From Icerya purchasi (lineage: Eukaryota > Arthropoda > Insecta > Hemiptera > Monophlebidae): a stretch of DNA of 64,000 nucleotides. The stretch lies in the NCBI GenBank assembly GCA_039619475.1, contig CM077115.1, positions 153,611,774-153,675,773 on the forward strand, given 5' to 3'. The notes beneath the pieces are model-generated. The model was not told the origin of the DNA, did not search any database, and saw only the letters and a list, made by a program, of their open reading frames with translations. The position numbers and the translations under genes were made by a program. Shown here piece by piece: positions 1-12,222 of the stretch. Numbering within the stretch: position 1 is the stretch's first letter; every line of letters starts with the position of its first letter.

Positions 1-3000
1 CGGTCAGAGATCGATGACAGAAAAGAGACAAGAATAGGAACCACATTGGATGACTGCAAAGCTAAGATATAGGAAGCACTATATGGAGTAGGATAATTCA
101 GCTTTAACAGCTGAACGTACAGGATATTACGCTCGGAGGAAAGACTGGAACATTCAAACAGCACGTGGTCAGGATCACAAACAAAGGAACAGTCGCCAGA
201 GTGCAAAGGACAATAAGGGGATGGGAAAAGAGCAAAACGATGCCGAGAGGATGGGAGCAAAGTATGATTGAACCTCAGACGGCAGATGGTAATGATGAAA
301 AAACGTTTAAGAGTAGGAAAATAATAGAACCAAGAACAGGAAAGAGGTCTAGGCTGAATAGTAAAATGAGTTAGGATTGGAAAAGGAGCGAGGATATACA
401 TCCGACCAAAGTCTGACATGCATTCTTTTGGAGAGGGGAAGTATGTTGTGACTAGGAATCTTTTTAACAAAATGTGGAGAGTGTAACGCTAAGCGTGCTA
501 AGGAATCCACCGTCTCGTTACCATCAATACCCACATGACACTTGAGACCCAAAGCAGGCCGATTGAAATGGAATGGGAAAGACTATAATAGATGAGAAAA
601 CGTATACGGAAAACAATAAAATCGAGGGAATATGAGGGAAAGGGAGAGGATATAGCCTGAAGAGCACTTTTGGAGTCTGATATAATTAAGTATCTATCAG
701 AAGAACGAGTTGAGGAAATAAATATAACGGCTCGAAGAATGGCATAAAGTTCTGCGGAGAAGATGGAGCAAACAGCCGGGAGCCTGAAGGATTGAGCGGA
801 ATTATTGGCTGGAGAGAAAAAGGAAGCAGCTACTCCTCCTGAACTATTGGAACCATCAGTAAATATTAAGGAATAAAAAGGAAACGAGGAATTAATTAAA
901 AAATTAAATTCTTGATTGGCAACTGCGGGGCCAGAAGTTTTAAGTGATGAAGGAAGAGAAAAGAGTTTTTGAGGGTGAAAAAACACGAAGAAGTTAAAAA
1001 TAAAATAAGGAAGTTTACTGTGGGAAATAGTATAGGAGGAGAATTTGTCTAAACGATGAGAAACAAGGGCTAAGATAAGACATTTATTAGGAGAGAAGCG
1101 CCATTTATGAAAGATAGAGAGGTATGTGAGACGAATCTTAGAAAATGAGATGGAAAGTCTTTTTACAAGGAAACTGTATCCTAAATGTGATCGTCGGATA
1201 AACAACGGTTTTACATTCGATTCAGCAAGAAGAGCTGGAATAGGAGTGGAATTAAGCGCCCTTAAGCAAAAACGAAGAACCAAATTTTGTGTTAAATCCA
1301 GTTTAGAGAGGAGAGATTTTGAGGCATTGCCATATATGAAGGAACAGTAATCTAGTTTAGATAATATGATTGATTTGTACAGCAGGATTAGGATTTGAGG
1401 ATCACCGCCCCATCTCGTATGTGACAGGGCCTTGAACAGGTTGAGTCGTTTGCGGCAAGAAATATTAAGGAAATTAATGTGCTCAAAGAAGGACAAGCGG
1501 CTATTTAGAAACACTCCAAGATAGCAAAAACAGTTGACTAGGGAAATAGGAAGATTATTCAGAGAAACATTGACCGTGGCTAAATTGTAAGGACGGAGAG
1601 AAAATATAACACAGGAGGATTTAGAAGAAGACACAGATAGATGAATAGAAGAAAGAGAAAGTTCCAAGACGGACAGTGATCAGTTAAGTATCTCGTTGGC
1701 GGTTGTAATATCCATAGCTGAGGAGTAAAGGAGAATATCGTCTGCATAGAACAGGGAAGAGGAAGAAATAGGAAGAGTGGCAACATTGAGCGTATAGATA
1801 TTAAACAAAGTGGGACTGAGACAAGAGCCCTGCGGAAGACCACGAAAAACCTTTCTTGAAGGAGAATCTGTTGCAGAAGACAAACGGATAGACCGATTCG
1901 GCATAAGGTTGAGAACAAGATCAACGAAAGTAGGAGGAATACTAATGGATAACATTTTTTCTTTAAGGCAGGGAAGATAAACATTGTCGAAAGCAGCAGA
2001 GATATCAATAAAGGCTGCCAAGGTGTATTTTTTGTCAATAAAGGATTTATATATATCGGATACAAAAAGGCTTATACAATCAGCTGGATCAAGGCTCGGA
2101 CGAAAACCAAACATATTGCTAGGAAGGATATTCAAGTTTTCCAACCACCAAACAAGACGCCTATTGAGAATACTCTCAAAGAGCTTTCTAAGGCAGGAGG
2201 CGAGTGAGAGAGGTCGAAAAGAAGAGGAGTTCTTTTCGGGAATGGGGATGACAATAAATGTGTTCCAAGAGGATGGAGTATTGCATGTATCAACAAAGGA
2301 ATTAAACAGCGAATTCAGGAATTGAAGAGCACTGTCAGAAAGATTTTGGAGAACAAGGTAAGGAATTCCATCGATTCCTGGTGAGGATTTAGACGCCTTA
2401 TGCAAGGAAAATTGGAGCTCATTAATATGAAAAGGAGAGGTAAGAAAATGAGGAGAAAGGATAGGAGTAGACGATAACATCGTTTCCTCGAGGCATGGAA
2501 CATAAGGAGGGGCAATTGAGTCGATAAAGATAGAAAGGTTGTCATCAGAGAGGAAGTGGTTAGAGGAATGACCGGCAGACGAAGATTTAAAAGCCCTGGC
2601 AAGACTCCAAATCCGCGAGAGAGGGGTATTTCGTGTAAAAGAAGAGCAGAACTTTCTCCATGACATTCTCTTAGCGGCTGTTATTGTAGATCTAGTTTTA
2701 GCATTAGCCCGTTTATGTGCGAGAAAGTTCTCCAAAGTGGAATTGGAGCGAAAGGTTCTGAACGTTCGAGAACTAAGGTCATAAGCACGTTTACACTCAT
2801 CGTTCCACCATAAATAGGAAGAGGATTTAGGTTTAGTTTGAGAGGGAAAACGGGAAGGAGGACACGACAAAGAAAGAGCATTAGTAATTGCTAGGATGAA
2901 AGAGTTATATTGGCACTGAGAATCATGGACATCTTGTATTCTTGAGATATAGGAATCCACCACTGAGCTGAATTTAGCCCAGTCAACCCGAGATAGATTC

Positions 3001-3737
3001 CACTGAGGATTAAGAGCAGGTTTGGAAACAGTAAGATAAGAGAAATCAAAAAAGGAAATAAGGATAGGGACGTGATCACTTCCAAAGGTGCCATCCAAAG
3101 TTCTTCAGTTAAGTTGCAAACTGATGGAAGAAGAACAGAAGGTAAGATCAAGAGAACTAGTAACTGAAGCGTTTCTGAAAAAAGTAGGCGAAGAATCATT
3201 AAGCAAAACTAAATTATTTTTGAGGAAAAAATCTTCTAGAATCACACCATTTCGGTTGTAATGTGAGCCGCCCCAGAGCGGCGAGCGAGCGTTCAAATCA
3301 CCTCCAACGATAAAGGGATGAGGAATTGAATTAAGGAAGAGTAAAAAAGAAGGGTCCCGGAGGGTATAAGACGGAGGAATGTAGACAGATATTATGTGAA
3401 GAGGATCAGAAGACTTGGAAGGTATTGAAATATGAACTATGTTCAAGTCATGGAGTGAGGAAGAAAGGGGAAGTTGAACATTGTGTTCAGTAAATTGAAT
3501 GTCTTTTTTAATAAGAATTGCAGCGCCACCGTATCCATCATCCCGATCAGACCTGATCGCATAATAGTTTTTACAGGTGAAATGAGTATTCTGTTTAAGC
3601 CATGTTTCTGAAAGCAAGGCTATGTTAATCTCATTTTGACTGAGCAGAGCCTCTAAGGACCCTCTATTTGCTCTAAGGCTTCGGCAATTCCACTGTAAAA
3701 CTTTTAAATTAGAACACATATTTGTAGGAGAAAACAT
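1..3737 (-). pseudogene. Family A LINE ORF2: endonuclease, reverse transcriptase, RNase H, Cys/His tail; two in-frame stops and two frameshifts
   Basis: Polyprotein that nicks target DNA and reverse-transcribes the LINE RNA. It starts at ATG 3737. Endonuclease (3737-3050) shows LQWNCRS, LLSETW, GGDLNARSPLWG and GSDHVPI. RT (about 2700-1690) shows SSPGIDGIPYLVLQ, SFRPLSLAS, AAFIDISAAFD, LPQGSCLSP and FYADDILLYSS. RNase H (about 870-500) shows FTDGSNSSGG, SAELYAIL, SDSKSALQA and GNETVDSLA, so the acidic residues are all present. The tail (to base 1) has CPLH...CDPDHVLFEC. Breaks: TGA at 3107-3105 and TGA at 1682-1680, both in the same frame as flanking coding sequence and both plausibly former Trp TGG; an extra GT near 541 in the RNase H His motif; and a second shift near 360. 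Otherwise the frame is open. Confidence 0.9.
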
Positions 3738-4227
3738 AATAGCATATGAAGCTAAAGCTCAAATTGACCATCGCCAACCAGCTGCAGTTGAAGTGCGGCA
3801 AAGAACATACAGAGGAAGTATGAGAAGGAGAAAAGAAGGAATGTGCAATAGGTAAAACTAAGTTACCGAGGAAGGGCGCTAGACCCTTTAAACGTTTAAA
3901 CAACTGAGTAAAAGTAAAAAGGTTTAGATATAAGAAGGAGATTAATTTAAAACAGTCGACTCTTAAACTCTGGGTACTCACTTTGGGAGACTTGTTAAGA
4001 GAGTGTTCTATACGAAAGAAAAGAAGTAAGAGAGAAGAGCAGAAAACAGAGAAAGAAAAGAAAAGAAGAGAAAAAAAGAGAGAAAGAAAGAAAAAAAAAG
4101 CGCTAATTTGTTTGATTCTCTACTGAAGAACATAAGTGGATTAAGTGGAAAAATTTATATGCCAACTTTTGGAATTCAGGATTACTGCGCAGTTGTGGAG
4201 AGATTTCTTGGAAATTTAAAATAAAAT

Positions 4228-5746
4228 TCATCCTGTCAGCACAGGCAAGGAAAGATTAAGATTAGCCGGAGCACTATTTGGCACCTCGGAGGTTTTAGTA
4301 ACGGGACTAGATTTATTAACCGAAGTATGGTTTGAAAAGAAAAGTCCGTCTGGATAATTACGGTTATTAGAAGGAAGAGGAGGAAAGTAAGATTGAGCTG
4401 GTGAAAAAGTTTTATGATTTGATGTTGGAGATTTTTTATGGAAAAAGTGAGATTTAGAACGGGAAGTAGTAAGATTTTTTTTACGGGTTATATCCGCAAA
4501 AGAAAATGCGGACGATGAGCGGTTCTCTTTTTTAAACTGGCGGGCTTCGCTGAAGGAAATGTTTTCAAACGCCATTATTTTTTTTAACTCGAGCTGTTCT
4601 TGGAAGACGGGGCATTGACGACTACTGGTTTCATGCTGACCTCTGCAATTAAGACATATAGGTTGCGAGAGAGGCTCGGGGCACTCGTTAGCTCGATGCG
4701 ATTCACCACACTTGTCGCAACGAGGTTTACTACGACACATTTTTTCCGTGCGACCAAAACGGAAGCAGGCTCGACACTGAATGGGATTTTTTATGCTATG
4801 TTCGACTGAACATCGGAGGTGAAAGAAATGGACAAACTCGGGAATTTTGTGTGAAAGAAATTTAATCTCGACTAAGGGAATAGGCCGGAGCTCACCGTCT
4901 TTTCGCTTTTTAAGACGTCGAATAGATATAACTGGGACTGACGATGTTATATCTTTGCAAAGGTCTTCTTCCGAGACATCTGTCGGAATATCCCTCACAA
5001 TACCAAACGAAAATAAAAGAGAGCTCGGAATGAAGGCTTTAAGTTTATGTTGTTCTAAAAATTTACTATCTAATAGAAATTCATTGGCCGAGGAAATATT
5101 ATTAAAAAATAATCGGAGCCTGTTCCTATCGGCTTGCACAATTTCCCTAATCGCTGCAGTTTTTTTAAACAGGAATTTTGCGGCAGCAAACGGGTAAAGA
5201 CTGCCGATATTATTATCCGAAAGAGATTCCAATATAATCTGAACGGAACCAGTGAAATTAGCAGGAAAAAGAACGATATCTCGATTATTACTACTATTGT
5301 TGTTATTAGTATTATTATTATTATTACTGTTGTTGTTATTAGTATTATTATTATTACTATTACCATTATTATCATTATGATTATTATTTTAATTATTCAT
5401 ATTATTATTATCAGAAGAAGCATTGTTATTATTACTATTATTATCATTTATTTATTATTGTTGATACTATTGCCGTTAGTATCGCTGGTGATATTAGAAT
5501 TGGAGTTACTATTATTGCTATTGCTGTTAGGATCGAGAACGTAAGACGGAGGCGGTATGGTGAGATCGGCTTGAGAAAGTCTGATTTCTTTTGGCAGAGT
5601 AGCGGAAATCGGAGAGAGAGGATCAGCAGATTTACGTTTCGGGTTGGGATCTAAGTCTCCGCTTATCGACAGGTTGGACGGGGGTTTAACCGATTTGGTT
5701 GAATTTTGGGAGGAGGCCGCCGAGCGGCCCCCTTAGCTACGCTCAT
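4228..5746 (-). pseudogene. Family A LINE ORF1 (gag-like, CCHC zinc knuckles), frameshifted
   Basis: Nucleic-acid-binding ORF1 product that would package the LINE RNA. The open C-terminal part (5232-4228, 334 residues) has Cys/His knuckles around CRACFRFGRTEKMC, CDKCGESHRANEC and CLNCRGQHETSSRQC, each a CCHC pattern. The upstream part is coding in another frame, with a Ser/Pro-rich stretch (for example NPKRKSADPLSP). It then runs into an Asn-rich tract encoded by AAT/AAC triplets at about 5290-5500, where frame is lost and stops appear. A plausible ATG is at 5746-5744, but the G-run at about 5730 puts it one base out of the downstream frame. I infer one ancestral ORF of about 500 residues broken by an indel near its start and by triplet-tract slippage. 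Confidence 0.8.
5286..5500. repeat. ATT/AAT triplet microsatellite inside ORF1
   Basis: Interrupted ATT/GTT/ATC triplets on the plus strand. On the coding minus strand they read as AAT and AAC (Asn) codons, matching a poly-Asn linker in the family A ORF1. Indels here explain the loss of frame. Long isoleucine-rich readings on the plus strand are an artefact of the same triplets. Confidence 0.85.
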
Positions 5747-6309
5747 TTAACAAGCAGAAGAAAAGGAGAGGAAAAAAAAAAACGAAACGAAAATGATTAA
5801 GTAAATAAATGTAAGCGAATAAATAAGTAAATCGATGAATTAAAAGTGAAATTAAATCTATGCGAGAAAAATCTAAAATTCAGACACGGCGAATAACGAA
5901 AACGTGATTTACCGTGTTTAACGTGTTACAATTAAAACGAGTGATAAGACAGACAAAAGGAAGTAAAATTGAACAATCTCACCGCTGTTGATCTGCCGAC
6001 GATAAACGCGGTAACGCACTACATGTTCGAAAACGCACTACAAAGATACCAACAATTTAAGAGCTTGTTTGGAAGCTGCATGAAAAAAAAAATTGTCGGT
6101 TGATTATTAACGATGCGTCGCATATGTTTAACTTCTTCAAGTTTAAAGCGTCAAAAATATTCATTTTTGTTGTACAAATATAAGTAGAATATTCATGGCA
6201 ATTCTAAAACACCGTTTAACCTTCAATTGAAATTATTTGTAAACGCTTTTCATCGCTATATAACTCCAAGTGTGTCTGTTTATACATTGTGATATTCGTG
6301 TACATATTT

Positions 6310-6854
6310 CAAATCAAATTCAAATCAAATTTTATATATTTCACAAAAGAATGAGCCACAAATGCGCAATCATGCGCGAACTATGGCTATAACAAATACG
6401 TGTAAGAAAAAAGTCTAACAAAACGAAACATGCGTACACAACAAGGTATGTATTGTAAGACTACAAAATTAAAATTTAACAGCTATTATATAAAACAAGC
6501 AAAATAAAAATAAGATAAATCATTCAGAGCTGAAATAAAACGAATTATTCATTCAGATAAATTACAATTAAAACTAAATTAATAAGTACCAAATATAAAA
6601 CAAAACATCTATATACATGTAAACCATATATATATATATATATATATATGCCTCCCTACTATCTGACACTCCTTCACTCATTCATTCGCTTACTCACAAG
6701 CGGACACACAACCCATACACGTCTGTATATACATACATGTACCTCTAAGATCTGTGCAAATACCTAAACCTATTCTGATAGCACACTGAGTTTCCCCTTA
6801 CGCATAACCCACTCAAAATATACGCAAACATCCATGCAGGTACCAATATACATT

Positions 6855-6897
<43 letters not shown>

Positions 6898-7530
6898 GCA
6901 TATATCTAGACTGCAATACACACATACATGATCAAACAGAGCAAACTAAATGTACAATACAAAAATCTCTTCACAGTCATGTTTCATTGGTAGTTAAAAA
7001 ATAAAAATAAACCAATAAAATACGCAGAGAAAATATATATGATCCTAGTTATTAAACAATATAAAATAAATTCAAAACAAACATTAAAATTAAAGTAACA
7101 TTGTTAATATAATCAGTTCCAAATTTACGCCTTTTCTTATAGTTTATTAGGTGAACTTTTATGTGCTGCTCAGGTAGTTTGTTATAAAATTTTGAACCGA
7201 TATAAAAGGTTTAAATTCTAATGTGATTACACGCGGCACTCTAGCCTTCGTAGTATTTGCACTTCTTGTTATTCCTCCCCACTTTTGAAATTTGAAAACA
7301 GTTGTAGTTTTCCAGAATATATTGTAAAAACTGAACTTCATACGGATATTGTTAATGTCTAATAACTTATTTTTGTATAAAACTTCTCCTTATCCTTCGA
7401 TATAATCTTAAAAACAGATTTCTGTAATTGACCTAGCTGCTTAATTTGATAAGACGATGCTGCGGCACCCCAATGAATTATTCTGTAGGATAGTACCGGT
7501 TTATACAAGAGAGGGGTATGTTATACATAT
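6310..7530 (-). mobile_element. L2/CR1-like LINE remnant: RT C-terminal end, 3' UTR and ATTTG-type tail
   Basis: Read leftwards from about 7530, broken coding sequence gives WGAAASSYQIKQLGQLQK and KIISKDKEKFYTKISY. Then, at 7341-7159, come ITRSANTTKARVPRV and a closing FYN/LP-like segment ending in a stop. This order (WGg, LQKk-LKII, then TRsa-xxx-PRv and a short end) is the C-terminal end of L2/CR1/Rex-type reverse transcriptases, known from the family and not from a search. The 3' UTR carries two (TA)n runs, 6626-6649 and 6857-6893. It ends at about 6310-6335 in repeats of ATTTG, the kind of short-repeat tail such LINEs use instead of poly-A. There are in-frame stops and it is not functional. 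Confidence 0.5.
6857..6893. repeat. (TA)n microsatellite
   Basis: An uninterrupted AT dinucleotide run of about 37 bases. A shorter run is at 6626-6649. Others in the window are at 38898-38939, 45437-45508, 52006-52049 and 54204-54245. Confidence 0.95.
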
Positions 7531-8799
7531 ATAACTGATATTCATTGAAAAATTGTCTTAAATATTTATAAAGGTTTGATAATTGCTTAATATGTTTCTT
7601 TTTTTCCCCTATTAACTAATAAATTGAAAAATTATTATTTATTTTGTTTTTCACTTCTCACCCAAAATGTAAATGGATTAAAATCTAAAAAAACACTGTT
7701 TAAAATTGCTGACTGATTGTAAGAGAGAGTTCAGAAGATCAAAAATAATTTTAATCCAGATATGATCGTCTTCAGAATGTATAGAAGTCAGCTAACTACA
7801 ACAATGTATTTGGTTGAAATGGTATTAATTCGAAACTCATTATTGAAAAAATATCGAAAATCATCGTACCCCATTAGTGTGTCCACATCTGAGTAGCCCT
7901 AATAAACTTTTAAAAAAATATATAAAGACCTGCCGTATTTATAATTTTTTTTCGTACAGAAAAAGGTCTAGAAATTTTTGTGCGTATAATCTCCTTTATT
8001 GGCGAAAAATTAGTTGAATAAAAATTATATTTAAGAAAGTACAATTTCATACATTTTATTTAAAATTTGCTTCTCGTGCATTTTTATGCCTCTATAAATG
8101 ATTTAGTTTGCAATACGTAAATATCAGATAATAATTAAATTTTTATAGAGGAAGATAAGGCGGCGTTAAAAATTTACTTCTATTTTTTTTTTTTTTTTTT
8201 TTTTTTTTGTGGTACAATAATGGTACTTAAATCAATTACCTAATGGAGTGTTTTTTTTGAAAAAATTTGTGAATATCAACTGTAATTTAAAGCAAATTTA
8301 TTTTCATTAGTAGTTAATTTTTAAAGTATGTATAACATAAATGCAATAAATAAATATAATCAGAAAAAAGTGTTGAAACATTTATTCCTGCTTACAATGT
8401 AAGCGGCCAGAGCTTTGAGCGGCAGAACGATCCACCTATTAGAATTACCTTTAATTTGCAAGTATTTTACTTATGCCATTTTCATTTTTTTAATATTTTT
8501 TATGAACTTCCTCTTTACGCCAACTTTTTTCGGTACCTTACGAGTATTATTTGAGACTTTTGCTGTCCATGAAATTCTTAATAGCCTTCTAAGACGCCGC
8601 ATCTCTGTGGCCTCTAAACGTCTAATAGAGCTGGCTTTTCCACGTTTCAACTGCGTACAGAAGAACTGGAATAACGTAACAGTCTATAACTTTCAGCCCT
8701 AGCTGGAGTGACAGATCATTAGCTAGCATAGCATTTTTCATTTTTCGGAAGGGTTCCTTCGTCATTTCACATCTTGTTCTTATTTCTTCGTCAGATTTA
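7531..8799. other. AT-rich DNA without a recognised gene
   Basis: No supported coding region. It contains a T homopolymer of about 26 bases ending at 8209, which could be a retroposon tail or slippage. A 95-codon ORF at 8415-8702 has no recognisable motif. Confidence 0.6.
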
Positions 8800-9183
8800 C
8801 TACAAAAATTTAATAAAAACGCATGAAAAAGTAAAGAGTAATTATTCGATAAGAAAATAATATATTTTGCAGTGAAGTATACATTACGGTGATATCATGA
8901 TAATTCTTATATATATATATAACATTATAAAAATTCATTATGTTTCCAATACTCGGATTATAGAGAACGGAGCAGCGACTGTATTATTATACTCATTAAA
9001 ATGTTTCTAAACATTGTAATTTTAATTTGGTACCTGCTCTAACAGTATTAATGTTGCATAAAAATTATCATAATCCCTTCTTTTACTAAGGGTAAATTTC
9101 ACTCTAAAATATATTATCTTATTATCGAATAATTATTTTTTACTTTTTAGCGCATTTTTATTAAGTTTTTATAGAAAATCTTG
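8800..9183. mobile_element. Foldback (MITE-like) element
   Basis: The two ends are imperfect inverted copies of about 75 bp (roughly 8805-8883 and 9100-9178). Both contain AATTATTCGATAA and AATATATTTT in opposite orientation, and similarity fades inwards towards a centre near 8990. The outer ends read about TTAATAAAAACGC. It has no coding capacity and no confident target duplication. A non-autonomous DNA element is the likely class; a chance AT-rich palindrome is less likely given the length. Confidence 0.55.
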
Positions 9184-9734
9184 AAGTAGCACTTTCTAAG
9201 CAAGAGGATAAGTTCTTTTAATGTGTGAATGAATGTTTAAACTTCCTTGTCGTATACACAGAACCATTATGGCCTTGTTCGATTAAAAAGATTAAATATA
9301 TCAGTGTTAAATATTTGCAAATGTTCTAATCTGACTTTAAATTTTCTGCCGTTGAATCATGTATAGGAACAAATTTACAAAGAATCTTTCCTTAAAACAA
9401 TGCCGTACCTAGCATAAAGTAAAACTTGTTGCATAAGACACACCCGCGTTAATTCTTTTCACTGATTTTTCGATTCAAGCGCTGCTAATTCATTATCGAA
9501 TTTTGACTTATCGGACTAAATATATACCTATTTATCTCGCTTTTCTGATCCTTCTAAAAACGATTTCAAAGACTGATTACCAACACTCCCATAAATTTAA
9601 CTTCGTGCAATCCTTTCTAATTTTCTAAAGCCGATTGAATGGTATTTTTTTTTCAGTGAGAGAAAACCTCGATTTAAAAGAATTTCAACAAAAACGTATC
9701 ATGGCATGTACTCGGTAAAATATCAAGAAATGAG

Positions 9735-10060
9735 ATTCCAGATTTCGTTTCTCCTTGATTTCTTCTCCACACTGTCCTCTCCATCCGGATGATGCAGTTA
9801 TTTGCGACGCCGATCATGTGTTCTTCCAGTGTTCATTCTCCTCTCCGTGGAGCGTTCTGCCTTATATTCTTATTTGCTTAAGCTTGGACTTCCTACCCCT
9901 TATTGTGCTTCCTATATCCTGTCCTTTCCTTCCCCACTAATTATTCCTGCTATTTGTTCCTTTTTAGATAAAATTTCTGATCGTATTAAGATATAACCGA
10001 CTTCTTTCCTTACCTTTTGTTTCTGGGTAAAGGTTCTTGGTTGACGAGCCCAAAAAAAAA
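9735..10060 (+). mobile_element. Family A LINE, 5'-truncated 3' fragment
   Basis: Encodes the Cys/His tail of family A ORF2 in broken frames. At 9775-9840 it reads CPLHPDDAVICDADHVFFQC, the same pattern as the tail at the left window edge. It continues to a SFLDKISDR-like C-terminus and a 3' UTR ending in CTTGGTTGACGAGCCC plus a short A run at 10051-10060. The whole copy is only about 325 bp. Confidence 0.8.
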
Positions 10061-10329
10061 TCACCTTTTGGCAACAATTCTGTAAAAAATCCCGATTCGT
10101 ACACTTGTAATTTGAAGGTGATTCGTTACCCCCCTCCTTCTCTCTTAGATTTATGAGTAGTTATTTTTATTTAGAAATAATAAGTTTATAATTTTAAATT
10201 GGGACTACTAATAAGATATTATAGATTTAGCCGGTATTTTATAACTAAAATTCGGCTAACCTAAAAAGAGATCTCCTTCAAATGAGCCGCTGGAATCGAA
10301 AATTAGACGCAATCTAAAATTCTGGTGCC

Positions 10330-11609
10330 TTGAATCTTTTTTAATTTCGGCAGTTCTTGCTGAATCTAATACGTTTGTCCATTTGCAAACCTTATTTGGG
10401 TCATCGTTTCCTTGCTAAACGACTTCCACTCACATCTTCTACTTTCATTCGCTACTATCTTTCAATTTCCGGGAATTTGCATTTTGTGCCTAAAAAGAAT
10501 CGCTATCCTATCTTTTACTTTTTCTCTGTCTTAGTTAATTTTGTCTCTACACAATTTTTTTAATAGTCTTCCCTATTTTTTCTTTAACTTCACTGACATC
10601 TATTATGCTTACAGGGCATTTATGCTGCCGCACTTTCGAAATCTCTCGGTCAAGCCGTAATTAAACGGGAATTCTGCAGCACTATCAATTCCCTCTTTCC
10701 TTTTCATATAGTTATTTTCATTGATGAGTCGATGGGACCTACCGGTATTAGTGCTTCTTTTATTCTTCCAGATTTTAACTTTTCCAATATTTTTGTCTTC
10801 CTTTTTTCCTCGCTACATGCATTTCCTCCAATCCATTTTATTGCAATTTTTAAAATCCTATGTGTGCTCTTTAGGCTATTTGTTCTCTCTATTATCATTC
10901 CTGTGAATTTATTATACTTCGGTTCACCCATTCATATTCTTTCTTCTCTCCGAGCGATTCATATGAACATCTGCTATATGCTCCTGCTCATTCTGGTATC
11001 TCTTTGGTAATGAAGCGACTGATTCTTTGGCTTGGGTTACTGCTTCTTCTTCTGAAAAAATCCATTTTTAACCTCCCAGCGCTATATAAGAATTTCCACT
11101 TCAGACTTTAGTCGGATGTATACGCTTTCTTTTTTTTCTAACAACCACTCGTTTTAGCTGTCGACAGTTCAAACTAGTCACCTAATTCATGGCTCCTTCT
11201 GTTTCTCTTACTTCGACACTCTTGTTGTCTCCATTACTCACCTATATTTTTGAACCACAATCTACTGCCTTCTTCCGGTTTTCGTTTTTTATTAGCTTCC
11301 TCTTCTCCACATTGTTCTCTCCATTCGAATAATGCAGTTGTCTGAAATGATTATTTATCGTGCGTTTATTAAGTGTTCACCTCTTTCGGTGGATCGTTCT
11401 GTATTCCTATTTGCTTAGGTTTGGGCTTCCTGCTCCTTATTGTACCCATTACGTCCTGTCCTTTTCTTCGGCTCACATTATTTTCGTTATTTGTTCCTTC
11501 TTATTAGCAATATCTGATCGGCTCATTGTATAACTTTTTTTCTTCGTTTCTAGTTATTTCTGGGTAAATGTCCTTGGCTGATAAGCCACAAAGAAAAAAA
11601 AAAAAAAAA
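10330..11609 (+). mobile_element. Family A LINE, decayed RNase H plus tail fragment
   Basis: Begins inside the RT/RNase H linker. The stretch LNLIRLSICKPYLGHRFLAK at 10357 matches the equivalent ESNVKPLFIRRSHLGYSFLVK stretch of the window-edge copy. It runs through an RNase H region (IDESMGPTGISASF in place of the TDGS motif) and the Cys/His tail, and ends in CCTTGGCTGATAAGCCAC plus a poly-A at about 11586-11609. Many frameshifts and stops mark it as an old copy. Confidence 0.75.
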
Positions 11610-12029
11610 GGAAAAAGAATATGAGAAATAAATAATAAATCGATAGGTAAAGAAATTGAAAAGAACTCGAGAGAATTGGTGGTAGCTCGAAAATCGGAAC
11701 GAAAAGTATGTCGAAATCGTAACCCGAAATCAAAAAGAAAAATATCGAACGGTTTGGAGAAGAAACATCGTCGCAAAACAAGAACAACAGGATGTTGCGA
11801 GAACAACTCAGAGCATCTGGTATGCGAATAAAAATAAACATTAAAATGTAAAATTAAGTAAAAATAAAACTGCGAATTTATAGCGGGAATTTAACCGTTC
11901 TCCGGTACACAAATTTGACCTGATGCGTGTCTTGTATTCTTGATGGCAATTATGACACCCCACGCAGTTCCAGAAATATTTTAACTTTATAATGACTCAG
12001 TCTCGTATAATTTATCTTATCGTTACGCG

Positions 12030-12222
12030 AATGTTTCCCTTTCTGCTCCCAGATCTTAGTTCTGGGTCAGCCTCCTCCTTTCAACGGTTCCTTTGTTGTT
12101 TATCTTTAGTCGATTCCTTTACTACAATCCTTCGTGCTTTCTATCTCCGATCGCCTTGTGATCTAAATTGACAATCTGGCATCAATGGATCAAGACTGCT
12201 TGAAAACTCAAAAAAAAAAAAA
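12030..12222 (+). mobile_element. Family A-like LINE, short 3' end
   Basis: A short stretch whose coding end reads FLSISDRLVI followed by a stop at about 12165. This is the same C-terminus as the family A copy ending at 21862. A short 3' UTR and a poly-A at 12210-12222 follow. The upstream boundary is uncertain. Confidence 0.55.

Larger units (their letters stand above)
1..5746 (-). mobile_element. Family A non-LTR retrotransposon, long copy, 3' end outside window
   Basis: A LINE read leftwards. It carries an ORF1 with zinc knuckles, a gap of about 490 bp, then ORF2 with endonuclease, reverse transcriptase, RNase H and a Cys/His-rich tail. The tail is still coding at base 1, so the 3' UTR and poly-A lie outside the window. 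The layout of APE-type endonuclease, RT and RNase H places it among RNase H-bearing LINEs (I/R1/LOA-like groups); I do not assign a clade. The 5' end is unclear: an ORF1 ATG lies at 5746, and AT-rich sequence up to about 6050 could be 5' UTR. At least nine other fragments of the same family occur in the window on both strands. The copy is dead because both ORFs are broken. Confidence 0.9.

Noticed and set aside
1680..3107. Programmed readthrough or selenocysteine at TGA in LINE ORF2
   Set aside because: The same ORF has frameshifts at about 541 and 360, so simple decay is enough.
5134..5544. Isoleucine-rich membrane protein on the plus strand
   Set aside because: It is the complement of an AAT/AAC microsatellite in LINE ORF1.
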